NCBI GenBank assembly: GCA_930367215.1
Contig: OV884056.1
Location: forward strand, 39,432,308-39,496,307
Source of the DNA: Pollenia angustigena
Lineage: Eukaryota > Arthropoda > Insecta > Diptera > Polleniidae
Direction: 5' to 3'
DNA: 64,000 nt
The notes under the pieces are model-generated. The model saw only the letters and a list, made by a program, of their open reading frames with translations, was not told the origin of the DNA and made no database searches. Positions 54,671 to 64,000 of this stretch are shown here, piece after piece. Each line of letters starts with the position of its first letter. Position 1 is the first letter of the stretch. The translations under genes and the position numbers were made by a program.

Positions 54671-55061
54671 ATTTGGAATGAATTGGCTATCGATGACAGC
54701 AATATATGCTTCCTAACTTTATACATATACCCTATACTCTACCTTAATAATTTTATAGCTTTTATTCTAATTACATTAATGGTGTTTTCTTTTCTGACAA
54801 TAATGTTCCATATATGCTATCATTCGTGCGCTTTTTTGTTCTATTCTAAAAATATATGCAAAAATGTGAGAAGTTGTCGTTTTCCTTTCTAAACATGTTG
54901 CAATAATAAATGGCAAATTTGTTCCATTTCTTACCCGCAGTTATAACTGAGTGTGAGATAATACCCTTTTTTGCATCTGCGTAAAGTACTTTTTTATGCA
55001 AGCAAGTATTTTTTTATTAGGGCTTTTCTTGTGTTTTCGTACAATTTGCGTTACTTGAGGG
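54671..55061. other. unassigned intergenic DNA
   Basis: A short plus frame at 54,683-54,892 is hydrophobic by base composition only. No feature. Confidence 0.5.
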
Positions 55062-55382
55062 TTACACGATCAAGTTTTGACTAGCAATTTCTAATACACT
55101 CACACTTTTTTACCAATATACTCATACTTTTAAAAATTGATACGAACTTGCCTTTAAAATTCTCTTGCCAGTGAGTGTTTCAATTAACGTTCAAGAAAAC
55201 AGCTGATTTCAAGGTTAGTGAGAAAATTTTTCGTTTCTCTTTATACATTTTTTTTTTTTTAATAACATCTCGAAAGTAAATTGCTTTCAACTTGCGTGCA
55301 GCCTACGTCACAGCTGCCAATTTTTGCATATTTTGACAAACGGTATATGTAAAAGACTATCAAGAAAAGCTTGATCGTGTGG
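55062..55382. mobile_element. MITE with ACACGATCAAG ends
   Basis: ACACGATCAAGTTTTGACTA at the left; inverse ACACGATCAAGCTTTTCTTG at the right. Duplication not readable; the interior is AT-rich. Confidence 0.55.
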
Positions 55383-56228
55383 CTGCAATGTTATATTGTG
55401 ATTCTTAGTTATATTGTGATGGATATAAAAACTTTTTGTTTTTCGTTTGTTTTACTTTTATCTAATAATTATATTTTTTTTTGTCGCAAAATTTTTAACA
55501 ACAGCTGACATTAATTATTGAAAATCAGTGCTGTTAACGCTTATTGGAATTGTATGAAAATTTAATGTTGAAATATGCTACAAGCGTGGTGAATATCGCT
55601 TTTAGTACAAACTTTGCATTCAATATTTAACACGCTAAATACACATTAGTGTTGAGTGTAAACTGTAGCTATTATTTTGTTCCATTGTAATTTAGAAAAA
55701 TGTATCAATTTGTAAGGGTTCGTGTAACCTGATAAATATATTACACAACTATAATGCATCATTATTTTTTAAAAAAGAAAACAACATAAGATTGACTATC
55801 GCATAATTTAGTATCAATAACTAATGTTGGTATATCTATATTTTTTATTTCTATGATGCATGTAAATTAAACCTATAACTTTTTATGTTTACATGCATAT
55901 GGAAAGTATGTCTCAGTAAGAGTGTTCATTTTAAATTCGGGGTAATTTTTTTTTGTTTCTGTGGCAACTTTGGAAATTGTTAACTGTCTCATATTCCGTT
56001 TATTCCGATTGTTTAACAAGGAGCGCTTTACGAAAATACAAAGCGTTATAATTGTGAAAAATACGTGTTTTAATTTAAATTTATTTTAAATAAAAATGTG
56101 CATTATAACTAGGACCCCCTTATACGTTTAACTAATAATAAACAATAACTCAAATAAAAATTGCTGACACATTATGCCACATTGCTGACATAATATTGAC
56201 ATTGTTTAAAAGTTTTTGTACCATATTT
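55383..56228. other. unassigned intergenic DNA
   Basis: AT-rich, no recognised feature. Confidence 0.5.
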
Positions 56229-56334
56229 TTATACCCTACACCACAAGGGGAAATAGTATGTATAAGTTTGTTATTCCGTTTGTAATTCCTGCAATACAGT
56301 GTATAAAGTACTGGGTGGCGCATAAGTAATTTGG

Positions 56335-56560
56335 TAACTTGGGAAATTTATGATGGAAGGAAGGACTCAGCCCAGAAAAAAAGCCCAAAATTGTTCAATT
56401 ATATTTAGAAAATCAGTATACGATTTTTTAGAAAAAAGGATCATATCGAATAATGAGCGATGAGACCCATTTTCACCTCAATACTCCCGTGAATAAAAAA
56501 TATTGCAGGATATGGGGCACCCAAAAACCATAGCAAAATGTTTAAACATCAAGTGCACCT
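56335..56560 (+). pseudogene. Tc1/mariner-type transposase relic
   Basis: KPKIVQLYLENQ, an HTH-start-like piece, is followed after a short gap by MSDETHFHLNTPVNKKYCRI and WGTQKP, matching the first-Asp region (FSDEAHF...) of the transposase at 17,059. As there, the stretch between HTH start and first Asp is missing. TAG follows directly. Only about 70 codons remain. Confidence 0.65.
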
Positions 56561-57029
56561 ACTTAGCTGCGCACAGTTAAATCCTTGGCTACAGGTGGGA
56601 AGGGTATATATATAAATTTGTCAATTCGTTTGGTATTTCTTCAATTTAATAAAAAAAAAGAAAAACGTTTTCATTAACTAAATCATTGCGGTACTTATAC
56701 GCCACCCTATGAGTGGCTTATCGGATTGAAGGATGTCCGCCTGTCCAAGTTTATCTTTAACCCGAATTCTTCCGGTTTATGAAATAATCATCCGATTATT
56801 ATAATATTTGATTCACGTTATGTCTAGGATACCTTTAGTATGTATTTGAAAAGAAAAATGGAATATCGGGTCCAGTTTTCGAGAAATGGGTGTCGTCATA
56901 TGACGACGCTATTAAAATAAAGGTACAAAGTTGTTCAAATGGATTTTAGTTTTAGAACTTTTATTTGTTCTTCAGTGTTTTAAGTTTTTAATAGTTACAA
57001 TGAAATATAAATTGAAATATTTTTATATT

Positions 57030-57790
57030 TGATGATATGGGGCGAAGCAATCAACACACAAACCTTTATCACAATTTTGGCACTCTGTCCTTACAGTTGA
57101 TTTACATTTATCACCAGCTCATGCTCTCTACTTATTATTTTTTGTTCTTTGCACATAGTGCATATATCCATCATACAAAATAGCATCAGCTCCAGTCTGG
57201 GATTTCGACATTCTCCCCGCATCTTTCGGAAAATTAGTCACTGACGAAAGATATGACATTTCTAAGTCTCTTCGGAAACTGTTTTGCTTGCGTTTGGGAT
57301 CATGCTGTCTCGCTAAAAGCCAAGCATTTTGTACAGACACGTCCAACATCCAGGTAAATAGTGGCCACTACCATTTTTTACTTCGAATAGATAAAATAGA
57401 GAATTTACATTTTGACCCATTCGACCTGTTCCGCCCAGATTTTTATTATAGTGTTGGATAGAATATGGAATATTTACTTAAACGTATTTTAGGTTTGCCT
57501 TACTCCACTTCTTTGCCTTTCCCACGGGATCTGTAGAAAAAACAGTTGAAGCAACTGTGACCACCGAGTTGTTTTTCCACCTGGTTACAAAAAATAATCT
57601 CCTCTCTCTGGTTCTTCGTATTTCAGAAGGTGCCGAAGTTGGTTACGAGACAAAGAATAAATATTTCCTGCGATGTCCTTATCTGAGTTTTCAACAGTCA
57701 AAACGTCAACATCTGGAGGTTCGATGTAAAACTCGTTTTTTCCATTTTCTTCCTCTTAAACATCCAAATGTCAGCGACGCTAAGAAATTT
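57030..57790 (-). pseudogene. piggyBac-like transposase, deleted and frameshifted
   Basis: From the 5' side: an N-terminal-like piece EFYIEPPDVDVLTVENSDKD with SLSRNQL (57,740-57,640), then after a deletion TRWKNNSVVTVASTVFSTDP and VGKAKKWSKA. Next comes the conserved YNKN(L)GGTGRMGQ region (known family form YNxxMGGVDxxDQ), where the catalytic Asp of GGVD is replaced. The open frame 57,349-57,128 follows (MLDVSVQNAWLLARQHDP). After its stop the Cys-rich tail KCKSTVRTECQNCDKGLCVD with CFAPYH lies in another phase, ending near 57,030. The 94-codon plus frame at 57,557-57,841 is a shadow. Confidence 0.75.
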
Positions 57791-57820
57791 ACTGATAAAA
57801 AACGAAAACAAACAAAAAAA

Positions 57821-58746
57821 CAAGTAAGAGTGCTATATTAGGCACAGCCGACAGTTCGAATGTTTAAGGAGTAATATCTGTATGATGTTATTATTATCTT
57901 AAACTGTTACGATTTGTTGTTAACTATGGTTTTAGGCGACTAAACTGTTTTCCGGTAGTTGGGTTTACATGGGGCCTAAAGTAAATTATGGACCGATCAA
58001 CGCGAAATTTCACAGCGTTATTTCTAGTCGTGTAAAACTGTGGCGTACCAATTTCTGTTATGATAGCATTATTAATTATGGTTTTAGGTGTACTAAACTG
58101 TTTTCCGGGAGCAGGGTTTCTATGGGGCCTAGGGTAAATTATGTACCGATCTTCACGAAATTTAACAGTATCATTTCTAGTTCTAAAAAACTGTGACGTT
58201 CCAAATTTTGTTACGCTAGAGTTATTTTTTACGGTTTTAGGCGTACTAAACTGTTTTCCGGGAGTATTGTTTATATAGGGCTTAGGTTAAACTATTGACG
58301 GATCTTCACGAAATTTAACAGCGTGAATTCCAGTCAAATAAAACAAATTGTTGCGAAATCTTATCTCATTCCGTGCCTTGTTCCAGCATTTATGCTATTT
58401 TTTGTAACAAAATTATCAATTTTTTTAGGTGGTGGTTCCACATTTTGATTCATAGCTCTGGTCCTACTGAACCGATTTTGTTGGATTTCAATCCCAAACT
58501 GCTTAGGATAACTACAAGCAATTTGGCACCAAGTTTGTTCATATCTTTTGAGTTGTTCGAAAGTGAGCGTGTTTTCAACATGGACAGACGGACAGACAGA
58601 CGAACATGGCTAAATCGACTTAGACTTACTCAAGGACCCAGAATATATATACTTTATGGGGTCTGAGATGAATAATAAAAAAGTTTCACACGGAATGACA
58701 AACTTAATATACCCTCTTAACAACTAATTGTGGTGGAGGGTATAAA
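57821..58746 (+). repeat. HINE-like repeat R1, nested in piggyBac-like element
   Basis: Starts caagtaagagtgctatatta and ends GTGGTGGAGGGTATAA. Three monomers begin at 57,929, 58,080 and 58,233 (spacing 151 and 153 bp), followed by the common 3' half with a GGACAGACGGACAGACAGACG run at about 58,581-58,601. The 5' hairpin is truncated compared with the 18,721 copy. Confidence 0.8.
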
Positions 58747-59833
58747 AAAATCTATATCCATAGTACTCGTTGTATCATAGTGTCGTCATTTGACGACAAC
58801 CAAATATAATCCCAAAAAAATTGTATTTCTTCCACAACTCGAGTAAAAATTTTTAGCAAGAATCTTGTAAACTAGTATTAATTTTCATTTTATGTTACTT
58901 TTACGGTACATTTATAAAATTTATTAAGTTTTTAATTTTTACTTTCCAGCCGAACTCATAATTATGAATTTTTTCCAAAAACTCTCACAATAAAAACTTT
59001 ACCAAACGCGAACTGTTTGAATCACAACGTTGAACTAAATTTTTTATGAAAAAGCAATGAACACACAAGACAATTGTCTTTGGTTTGTTTGTTTCTATGC
59101 AATAATAACGCTCCACGTTGAAACTACCAATGTTTTGGTCGTCATAAGACGAGGCAAGGAGAATTCGGGTTAAATGAGGTTTCCGAAGAGCTTTTATATG
59201 ATTGGGTCTTCGAAATGTCATATACATGTTTATAGCGCATATACATAGGTCGAACGACACTTAGATCGGTCAACAAATGGCTAATATAAAAGCAAAAAAA
59301 AAAACACAACTGCCTCTCATTTTTATTTATAAATCTCTAATTTTTATCCATAAGCTATTTCTTTTTAAAGTCTTCCGTTAATCTATGAACTTTATTTTTC
59401 CACTTTCACCATAAATAAACTTAGTAGAATACTAGTACTGCAAATAACCAAAAGCGGTTTATATATAAGTAGGAGGACTGGATATTTCTTAGTTATAAAA
59501 AGTATTTAATAATGGAAATGAGCCAAATCGGTCCATTATATTACCTGGGCCCAATACAAGTATCCACCCGAATAAAGGGTATTTGCACGCTGTGTCCATG
59601 CAAACCAAGCCAGAGTGATAAATTTAAACTCAAATATTATCTTTAAATGATATTTGTTTGATTTAAAAAATAAGCAAAATCGACCAATTATTTCACCTAG
59701 CGCCCATACAAATATGCTCCCGGAAAAAGTACTTTGACACGTCAGTGCCCATACCATATGAGCTAGGGAACAATACAATGGTGAAGCGTATGTCAGATTC
59801 GGCCCAGATTAACACAGCACTTTTACTTGTTTT

Positions 59834-60190
59834 TTATTTGAAACTATCTGCAAATGAACAATTTCTATATTAAATGTGCTTTTATAGACAAAGTGCTATA
59901 CTGGGATTTCATAAAAATAATTCAACGCATAACTTGCGGTTAATTTAAAATTATTGCAATATGCTATTGAGCGTTAAACAAATAACTTTTGCCATTAGGT
60001 CAAATACTATTTATGTCAAAATTTTAGAATATATGAAAATTTAAAAATAAATATTCATTTATAATTATAATTGAATACAAACAATTATGAAAACAGGGTG
60101 ATTGAAAAGTGAAAGAAAAACTTTTCCATTAATTCTCATTTACCAACTTTACTATTATGGACTACATAGATTACAAAACAAGTTACTAAC
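59834..60190. other. unassigned intergenic DNA
   Basis: AT-rich, no recognised feature. Confidence 0.5.
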
Positions 60191-61207
60191 TTAACCTTTA
60201 TAAGGTCTTCGTGTTAAATCTGACCCATTTTTAAATAAAAGTTAAATTTTTTCTGAGGGTGAGTGACTTATATTTTTTATATTTTATGACTTTTATTTAA
60301 TTTTAAATGCCAACAACAACGTAAGGTTTTCAGAAAAAAATATTGGCGGAAAAAATATTTAAAAAAATTTTTTGCACTTGAGGTCTTTGGGTCATAATTG
60401 ACCTATAGCAAAATTCTTGAATTTTCGGTAGAAAGTTACAGTTGTTATTTTTTGTTTTTCACCTCCAGTGACATACGTTATTTGTAAGTAAGATTTGACA
60501 ACAAGGATACTTAACGTGAACGCCAAATTTTAGAGAATTATGCGCCGATACGTGACCTACAAAATCTGTGGGTTGATTAGTTATGCATGAAATATACAAT
60601 AGGAACTTTGCCTGAAATAAACAAATGTGTGCATGTAGTTCTTGAGTTGACAGTTGGTTTGAAATGTCACAGTATGACTGCAGATAATGGTTAACATCGT
60701 ATTAATTGGGACAAAAATTGCTCGAAAATCAAATTACTTTAGTATGAACTATATGTAAAAACAAGATTGAATTGCCACGAGAGCTTTTGGCAACTAAAGG
60801 CTATCATTAACATCAGCTAAACATGGCTAGAATGAAAACTGTTTTGCCAAATATCGACATTTCCTAGAAAATTTAGGTTTTCGACTTGCCGCGCCCTATA
60901 TCAAGCAGCCAAAAACATTACCCAAAGACTAAATTTCACGAAAAATTGCAAAAAAATGGATGTAGTAGCTGAGCAGGAACACCACCCGCCATCTTTACCC
61001 AAAACCTAGGAAAAAACATGTTTACCAGTCAAAAAGAAGTCGCTGCCAGTTATGTCAAAAAACAGATACAACAACTTTATGTTAAATGTACTTTGTATTT
61101 GCAAATCTAGAAATATAATATCAACTTTTAAGACATACCTATTTGAAAACAGTTAGTTTTTATATACAATTTTCTATTTGGGTAAAATTTGACCCGAAGA
61201 CGGTTAA
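60191..61207 (+). mobile_element. piggyBac-like TTAA element (family d)
   Basis: TTAA at 60,191-60,194 and 61,204-61,207. The ends align with a small indel: TTAACC then GTCTTCGTGTTAAATCTGAC, and inverted TTAACC then GTCTTCGGGTCAAATTTTAC. A second internal copy of this end (60,381-60,406) contains the perfect palindrome GGTCATAATTGACC (60,390-60,403). Confidence 0.7.
60760..61115 (+). pseudogene. piggyBac-like transposase C-terminal relic
   Basis: In shifting phases the plus strand reads a piece like KIELPRELLATKGYH, then after a gap LAAPYIKQPKTLPKD, and finally KRSRCQLCQKTDTTTLC with MC.LYL, a Cys-rich tail of the CxLC...TxxxCxxC type seen at piggyBac-family C-termini. Stops and frameshifts separate every piece, and the catalytic centre is absent. 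Recognition is by pattern only. Confidence 0.5.
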
Positions 61208-61382
61208 CGTCAGCAAATTTAAAGACCTTATGAAGATTAAAACTTCTATCTTTTTGTGAGGAAATTGAGGCAATATTTAAGCCACAGAACGCAAAAATCA
61301 CAAGTTCGTTGTTCAGTGATTAATTTTAAAACATAGATACACACATATTTATTTTGCCGTTGTTTAATATTGTTCTTTATAA

Positions 61383-61800
61383 ACAATAATTAGTATTGTG
61401 GCTATTTTTTTGAGCTATTTATTTTTTTAAATCCAATATTTTTTAATATTTTTAATAAGGCTTAAGTTCATCAAATATAATTTTCATTAAACTATTTTTA
61501 TGTGGAAACGAATTAAACGACATGAAAATTAATAAAAATTGTTTTTGATAATCTTTCATTCTTGACCGTGGCCGGGGGGCGCATGCCATGTCATCAGTCG
61601 TCGATGGCTGCGAGTGTAAGACGGCAAATCCATCTGAGGAGATCGAGTGGTTGCGATCGAAACATGTCATGGTAACCTGCCGGCCAGGGTTCGAGCCCGT
61701 CCACGGTTATCAATAACAATTTAAATTAATTTTCATGTTGTAAAATTCCTTTCTTCATAAAAATAATTTAATGAAAATTAAATTTGATGTTCTTAATAAA
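61383..61800 (+). repeat. S repeat copy 3, palindromic, with tRNA-like core
   Basis: The left end agtattgtggctattttttt matches S copy 2. Arms (ataattttcattaaactatt and its inverse aataatttaatgaaaattaa) flank a GC-rich centre. On the plus strand the centre carries an A-box-like GAGATCGAGTGGTTGCG (61,638-61,655) and B-box GGGTTCGAGCCCG (61,687-61,699). The left side of the centre holds a partial inverse of the same module, so this copy is an inverted pair with one half deleted. Confidence 0.6.
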
Positions 61801-62273
61801 CTTTAAGATTCTTTATCGGTAAACAATGGACTATTTTGTTCCTTCATTATAAAAAAGCTTTCCAAAATATCTAAGCATAGAAAAAGCATTAAGTTGGATC
61901 TTAAAATTGAAGTACAAAACTGATTACTAGTTTTGATGAAATAACAAACAGACAATTGGGGTATGCACAAGGTGTGCTATCATGTTATATTGTCATAATG
62001 TTCTAAAGTTTTACAATGGCTTAAAAAAAAATTGTTGTTGCTTTGTAAATAAAAATTGTCTTTAATAAATAGAACTTTGCTTGCTATGTTTATTGAGCTG
62101 TCTTAATTAATCAAAAGAAACCTGCGCTGAACGGCTGAGCCGAGCCACATTAGTTTTTGTAAGCCGTTGATGGTAAAATTTTATCCGGCTAACATCCGAA
62201 TTTAACCTGCGGCTAGCACATTTTGCAACAAATCACTTGCGGCGTCAAATTAGATCGACTTGGGACTCTGCTG
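61801..62273. other. unassigned intergenic DNA
   Basis: A moderately GC-rich tract at 62,120-62,270 (cggctgagccgagcc) has no recognisable motif. Confidence 0.45.
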
Positions 62274-62516
62274 TTTAAGGCTAGATTACACTATTATACT
62301 TTGTATTAATACATGTCAAAATCTCAAGTAATATGACAAAGTGTGATAGTGTGAATGCAATGTGTCACGAAAATGATAAGTATTATGAAAAAAGTTTGAC
62401 ATCCCATACGACTTCATCGTTTTTTGAAAAATTTCTAAACAATAATACTTTTCATTGGATCAGGGTTGCATTTTTATTCATTTGTGAGTGTTTATACTTT
62501 GTGTGATGGTGTGCAC

Positions 62517-63970
62517 CAGAGATCAGCAATGAGTAGTGAAAAAGTGAGTAGAGCTAAATCATGACTCATAAATTCTTGTACTTATACGCACTCATACTTT
62601 GATTTTGATTTAGAACAGAGTCCGCCAAACATATACATTTACATTTCTTGTTTCTCTTGGTTGTTTATTTTTGAGCGTAATTGTTTTTGTTTGTTCAGTG
62701 TTTTCGAGTAAATGATGAAACAGAACTGGGGCTGAAAGATGTTTTTCATACAGTTTGACATAAAATTATGCCAGAGAATGCGGTCGAGAAATAAAATCAA
62801 TTTTATTTTGAGAACGTTTTTTTCTAATGCTCTCACATAAATACAATTATTCTCTTAACAATGCTACCATACTTTCATTCAATTTCATACATTTTGTAAA
62901 CAAAGAAAAATAAGAACAAAAGAAAACGAAAGAAATGAGAGAGAATTTGAAGTTACTGCCAACGTTTCAATTATGGGCTTTAAAATTTTTGCCTGAAGTT
63001 GAAGACTCAGTTCTGTTTCATCATTGAAAATACAAATTATTTTCTCATGCTCTCTTTATTTGTGTGAGAGCATTCGCACATGTGCGGTGTTTTGCAGATC
63101 TCTGATTTAGAATCTACTCAAGTAAATGTGTATAGGCGAAGCAAAATGCGAGGCTGCCAGATTTGTCCCCGAAATAGCAAAGTGACGATTTGGCAATTAC
63201 AGTTTACTAAAGTTACATGTATGAAGTGGACGATTTTTCGGCAAATTTATCTGGCAGCGCTGATTATTAAGTTGTGTGTTTTCTCTGTTGTGTTAAAACG
63301 GTAAATGGATGAGCTAAACCCCTGCAAATAATAGGACCAGTCCAAACACGCGTGTAAAGAGTAGTCCACAAGGGACCAGGACTAGTCCACAAGTAACCCA
63401 AACGTATGGAAAAAACCTGGTCTATTTAACATTACGATGTCCTAGGAGAGGACCATATAACCCACCTTTGGACCACTAAGGAGTAGTTTTAAAACTACTC
63501 CATGGTATATAACCCACCTTTGGACCAGTAAGGAGTAGTTTTAAAACTACTCCATGGTATACTCAAGAGGATTAGTTTTGAAGTCGTTTAAACACGAAAG
63601 CATGTCGTTAAAAAACGAAGACATGTCGTCTCACTACAAACACTTTTTAACAATGGCATGGTCCATGCTTGCATTACATCGGACTAGTCCATGGAGTAGT
63701 CCATTTTATCAAAATGGGTCAGGTGGTCCAATTTTATTTGCAGGGAACGATTTGAATCATTGTGAGTATTGTTAGTATTTTCTTGAAATTATAAATCAAG
63801 CTGAGGTCATTTATGAGTATGCGTATAATGTCGACGTCGCACTCATAAATATTTCTCTTGTGAGTATGAGTGAATCAGAGTAGTTAAGTTGAAATGATTT
63901 CTACGCACTTATACTTACAATTGCATGAGTCAGTATGAGTAGCGAAAAAACGATTCATTGCTGATCTCTG
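62517..63970. mobile_element. hAT-type element with perfect 8-bp duplication
   Basis: GTGTGCAC flanks both sides (62,509-62,516 and 63,971-63,978). The ends are CAGAGATCAGCAATGA and exact inverse TCATTGCTGATCTCTG. Subterminal tatgagt/actcata repeats are dense at both ends, as in many hAT elements. No transposase. The interior contains paired atgatgaaacagaact blocks (62,711 and 63,009, inverse) suggesting another nested hairpin, and the MITE at 63,320. Confidence 0.9.
63320..63745. mobile_element. CCCTGCAAATA-TIR element, uninterrupted
   Basis: The left end CCCTGCAAATAATAGGACCA and inverted right end CCCTGCAAATAAAATTGGAC. A 60-bp stretch containing cctttggacca...actactccatgg is present twice in tandem (about 63,468 and 63,517). 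It is the empty-site reference for the R1 insertion at 18,721. Confidence 0.75.
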
Positions 63971-64000
63971 GTGTGCACACAAACTGTCATGCTACATTAG

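Larger units (their letters stand above)
56757..59173 (-). mobile_element. piggyBac-like TTAA element (family c)
   Basis: TTAA at 56,757-56,760 and 59,170-59,173, with ends CCCGAATTCT on both sides. Palindromes TGTCGTCA/TGACGAC(A/G) with a 2-nt spacer at 56,891-56,908 and 58,781-58,798, and a worn one (TCGTC/GACGA) at 59,139-59,152, 17 bp from the right TTAA. It contains transposase pieces and a complete R1 repeat. Confidence 0.8.
56229..59833 (-). repeat. R2-like HINE repeat, minus, interrupted
   Basis: The right end, read on the minus strand, is AACAAGTAAAAGTGCTGTGT with gggccgaatctgacatac and GCTTCACC (59,833 downward). The left end ataccctacaccaca (56,231) is the inverse of the 3' terminus. 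The internal block gatcggtcaacaaatggcta (59,264) matches R2. It is split by a piggyBac-like element (56,757-59,173) and contains a mariner-type relic near 56,335. Confidence 0.6.
62274..64000. repeat. possible outer element running off the window
   Basis: aaggctagattacactatta at 62,274 looks like a transposon end, with ttacactatt/gatagtgtgaa pairs inside. The hAT at 62,517 is inserted into it. No partner end is seen before the window closes. Confidence 0.3.

Noticed and set aside
57557..57841. 94-codon plus-strand frame
   Set aside because: Antisense shadow of the piggyBac-like transposase relic on the minus strand, running into the R1 repeat.
1..64000. CRISPR arrays, bacterial operons, phage or plasmid modules
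   Set aside because: The composition, transposon types and absence of dense coding make this eukaryotic; the direct repeats seen are dispersed or tandem elements without spacer structure.

Overview
The window looks like intergenic, repeat-dominated DNA from a dipteran, most probably a calyptrate fly. This is inferred from the strong AT bias, abundant interspersed repeats with GTCY-type cores and TATACCC/GGGTATA ends that recall Drosophila DINE-1/HINE elements, and fly-type Ty3/gypsy, BEL/Pao, piggyBac, hAT, pogo-like, Tc1/mariner-like, Helitron and non-LTR remains. I found no convincing host protein-coding gene and no intact tRNA, rRNA or snRNA gene. Nearly every open frame above 60 codons is chance, or a piece of a dead transposon.

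Layout. 0-5 kb: HINE-like repeats, MITEs and a minus-strand Helitron. 6-10 kb: two more HINE-like copies and a pogo/Tigger-type MITE. 10.5-11.6 kb: a foldback element with about 410-bp arms. 12.6-15.4 kb: two MITEs and a piggyBac-like remnant carrying a tRNA-derived SINE. 17 kb: an internally deleted Tc1/mariner-type element with TA duplication. 18.5-19.6 kb: a DNA element split by a HINE-like insertion. 20.8-25.1 kb: a stack of insertions up to five deep. 26.5-28 kb: a piggyBac-like TTAA element abutting a tRNA-Pro relic. 31.2-37.1 kb: a broken Ty3/gypsy element (gag, protease, RT, RNase H, integrase, 3' LTR) sitting in the tail of a BEL/Pao element. 39.7-44.9 kb: a TIR element loaded with a HINE-like repeat, a piggyBac-like element, a hAT element with perfect 8-bp duplication, and a TTAA MITE. 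45.7-48 kb: a Helitron and a large foldback. 49-51.6 kb: a solo LTR in a MITE and tandem HINE-like repeats. 52.7-54.7 kb: a piggyBac-like element interrupted by a reverse transcriptase fragment. 56.2-59.8 kb: a minus-strand HINE-like repeat containing a piggyBac-like element that contains another HINE-like repeat. 60.2-61.2 kb: another piggyBac-like element. 62.5-64 kb: a hAT element with perfect 8-bp duplication and a nested MITE.

The most notable signals are: (1) a near-ideal array of GAA/TTC pentamers (heat-shock-element-like) just upstream of the TATA box in the gypsy LTR; (2) a shared design in six different TTAA-type (piggyBac-like) families, each with its own short palindrome repeated near its ends, probably the binding site of the transposase's cysteine-rich domain; (3) HINE-like families with a common terminal design and variable numbers of about 152-bp internal monomers; (4) several unrelated tRNA-derived modules inside larger repeats; (5) deep, datable nesting in which paralogous empty sites inside the same window reveal exact insertion points.

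All calls are by eye; no alignment, database search or divergence calculation was possible.
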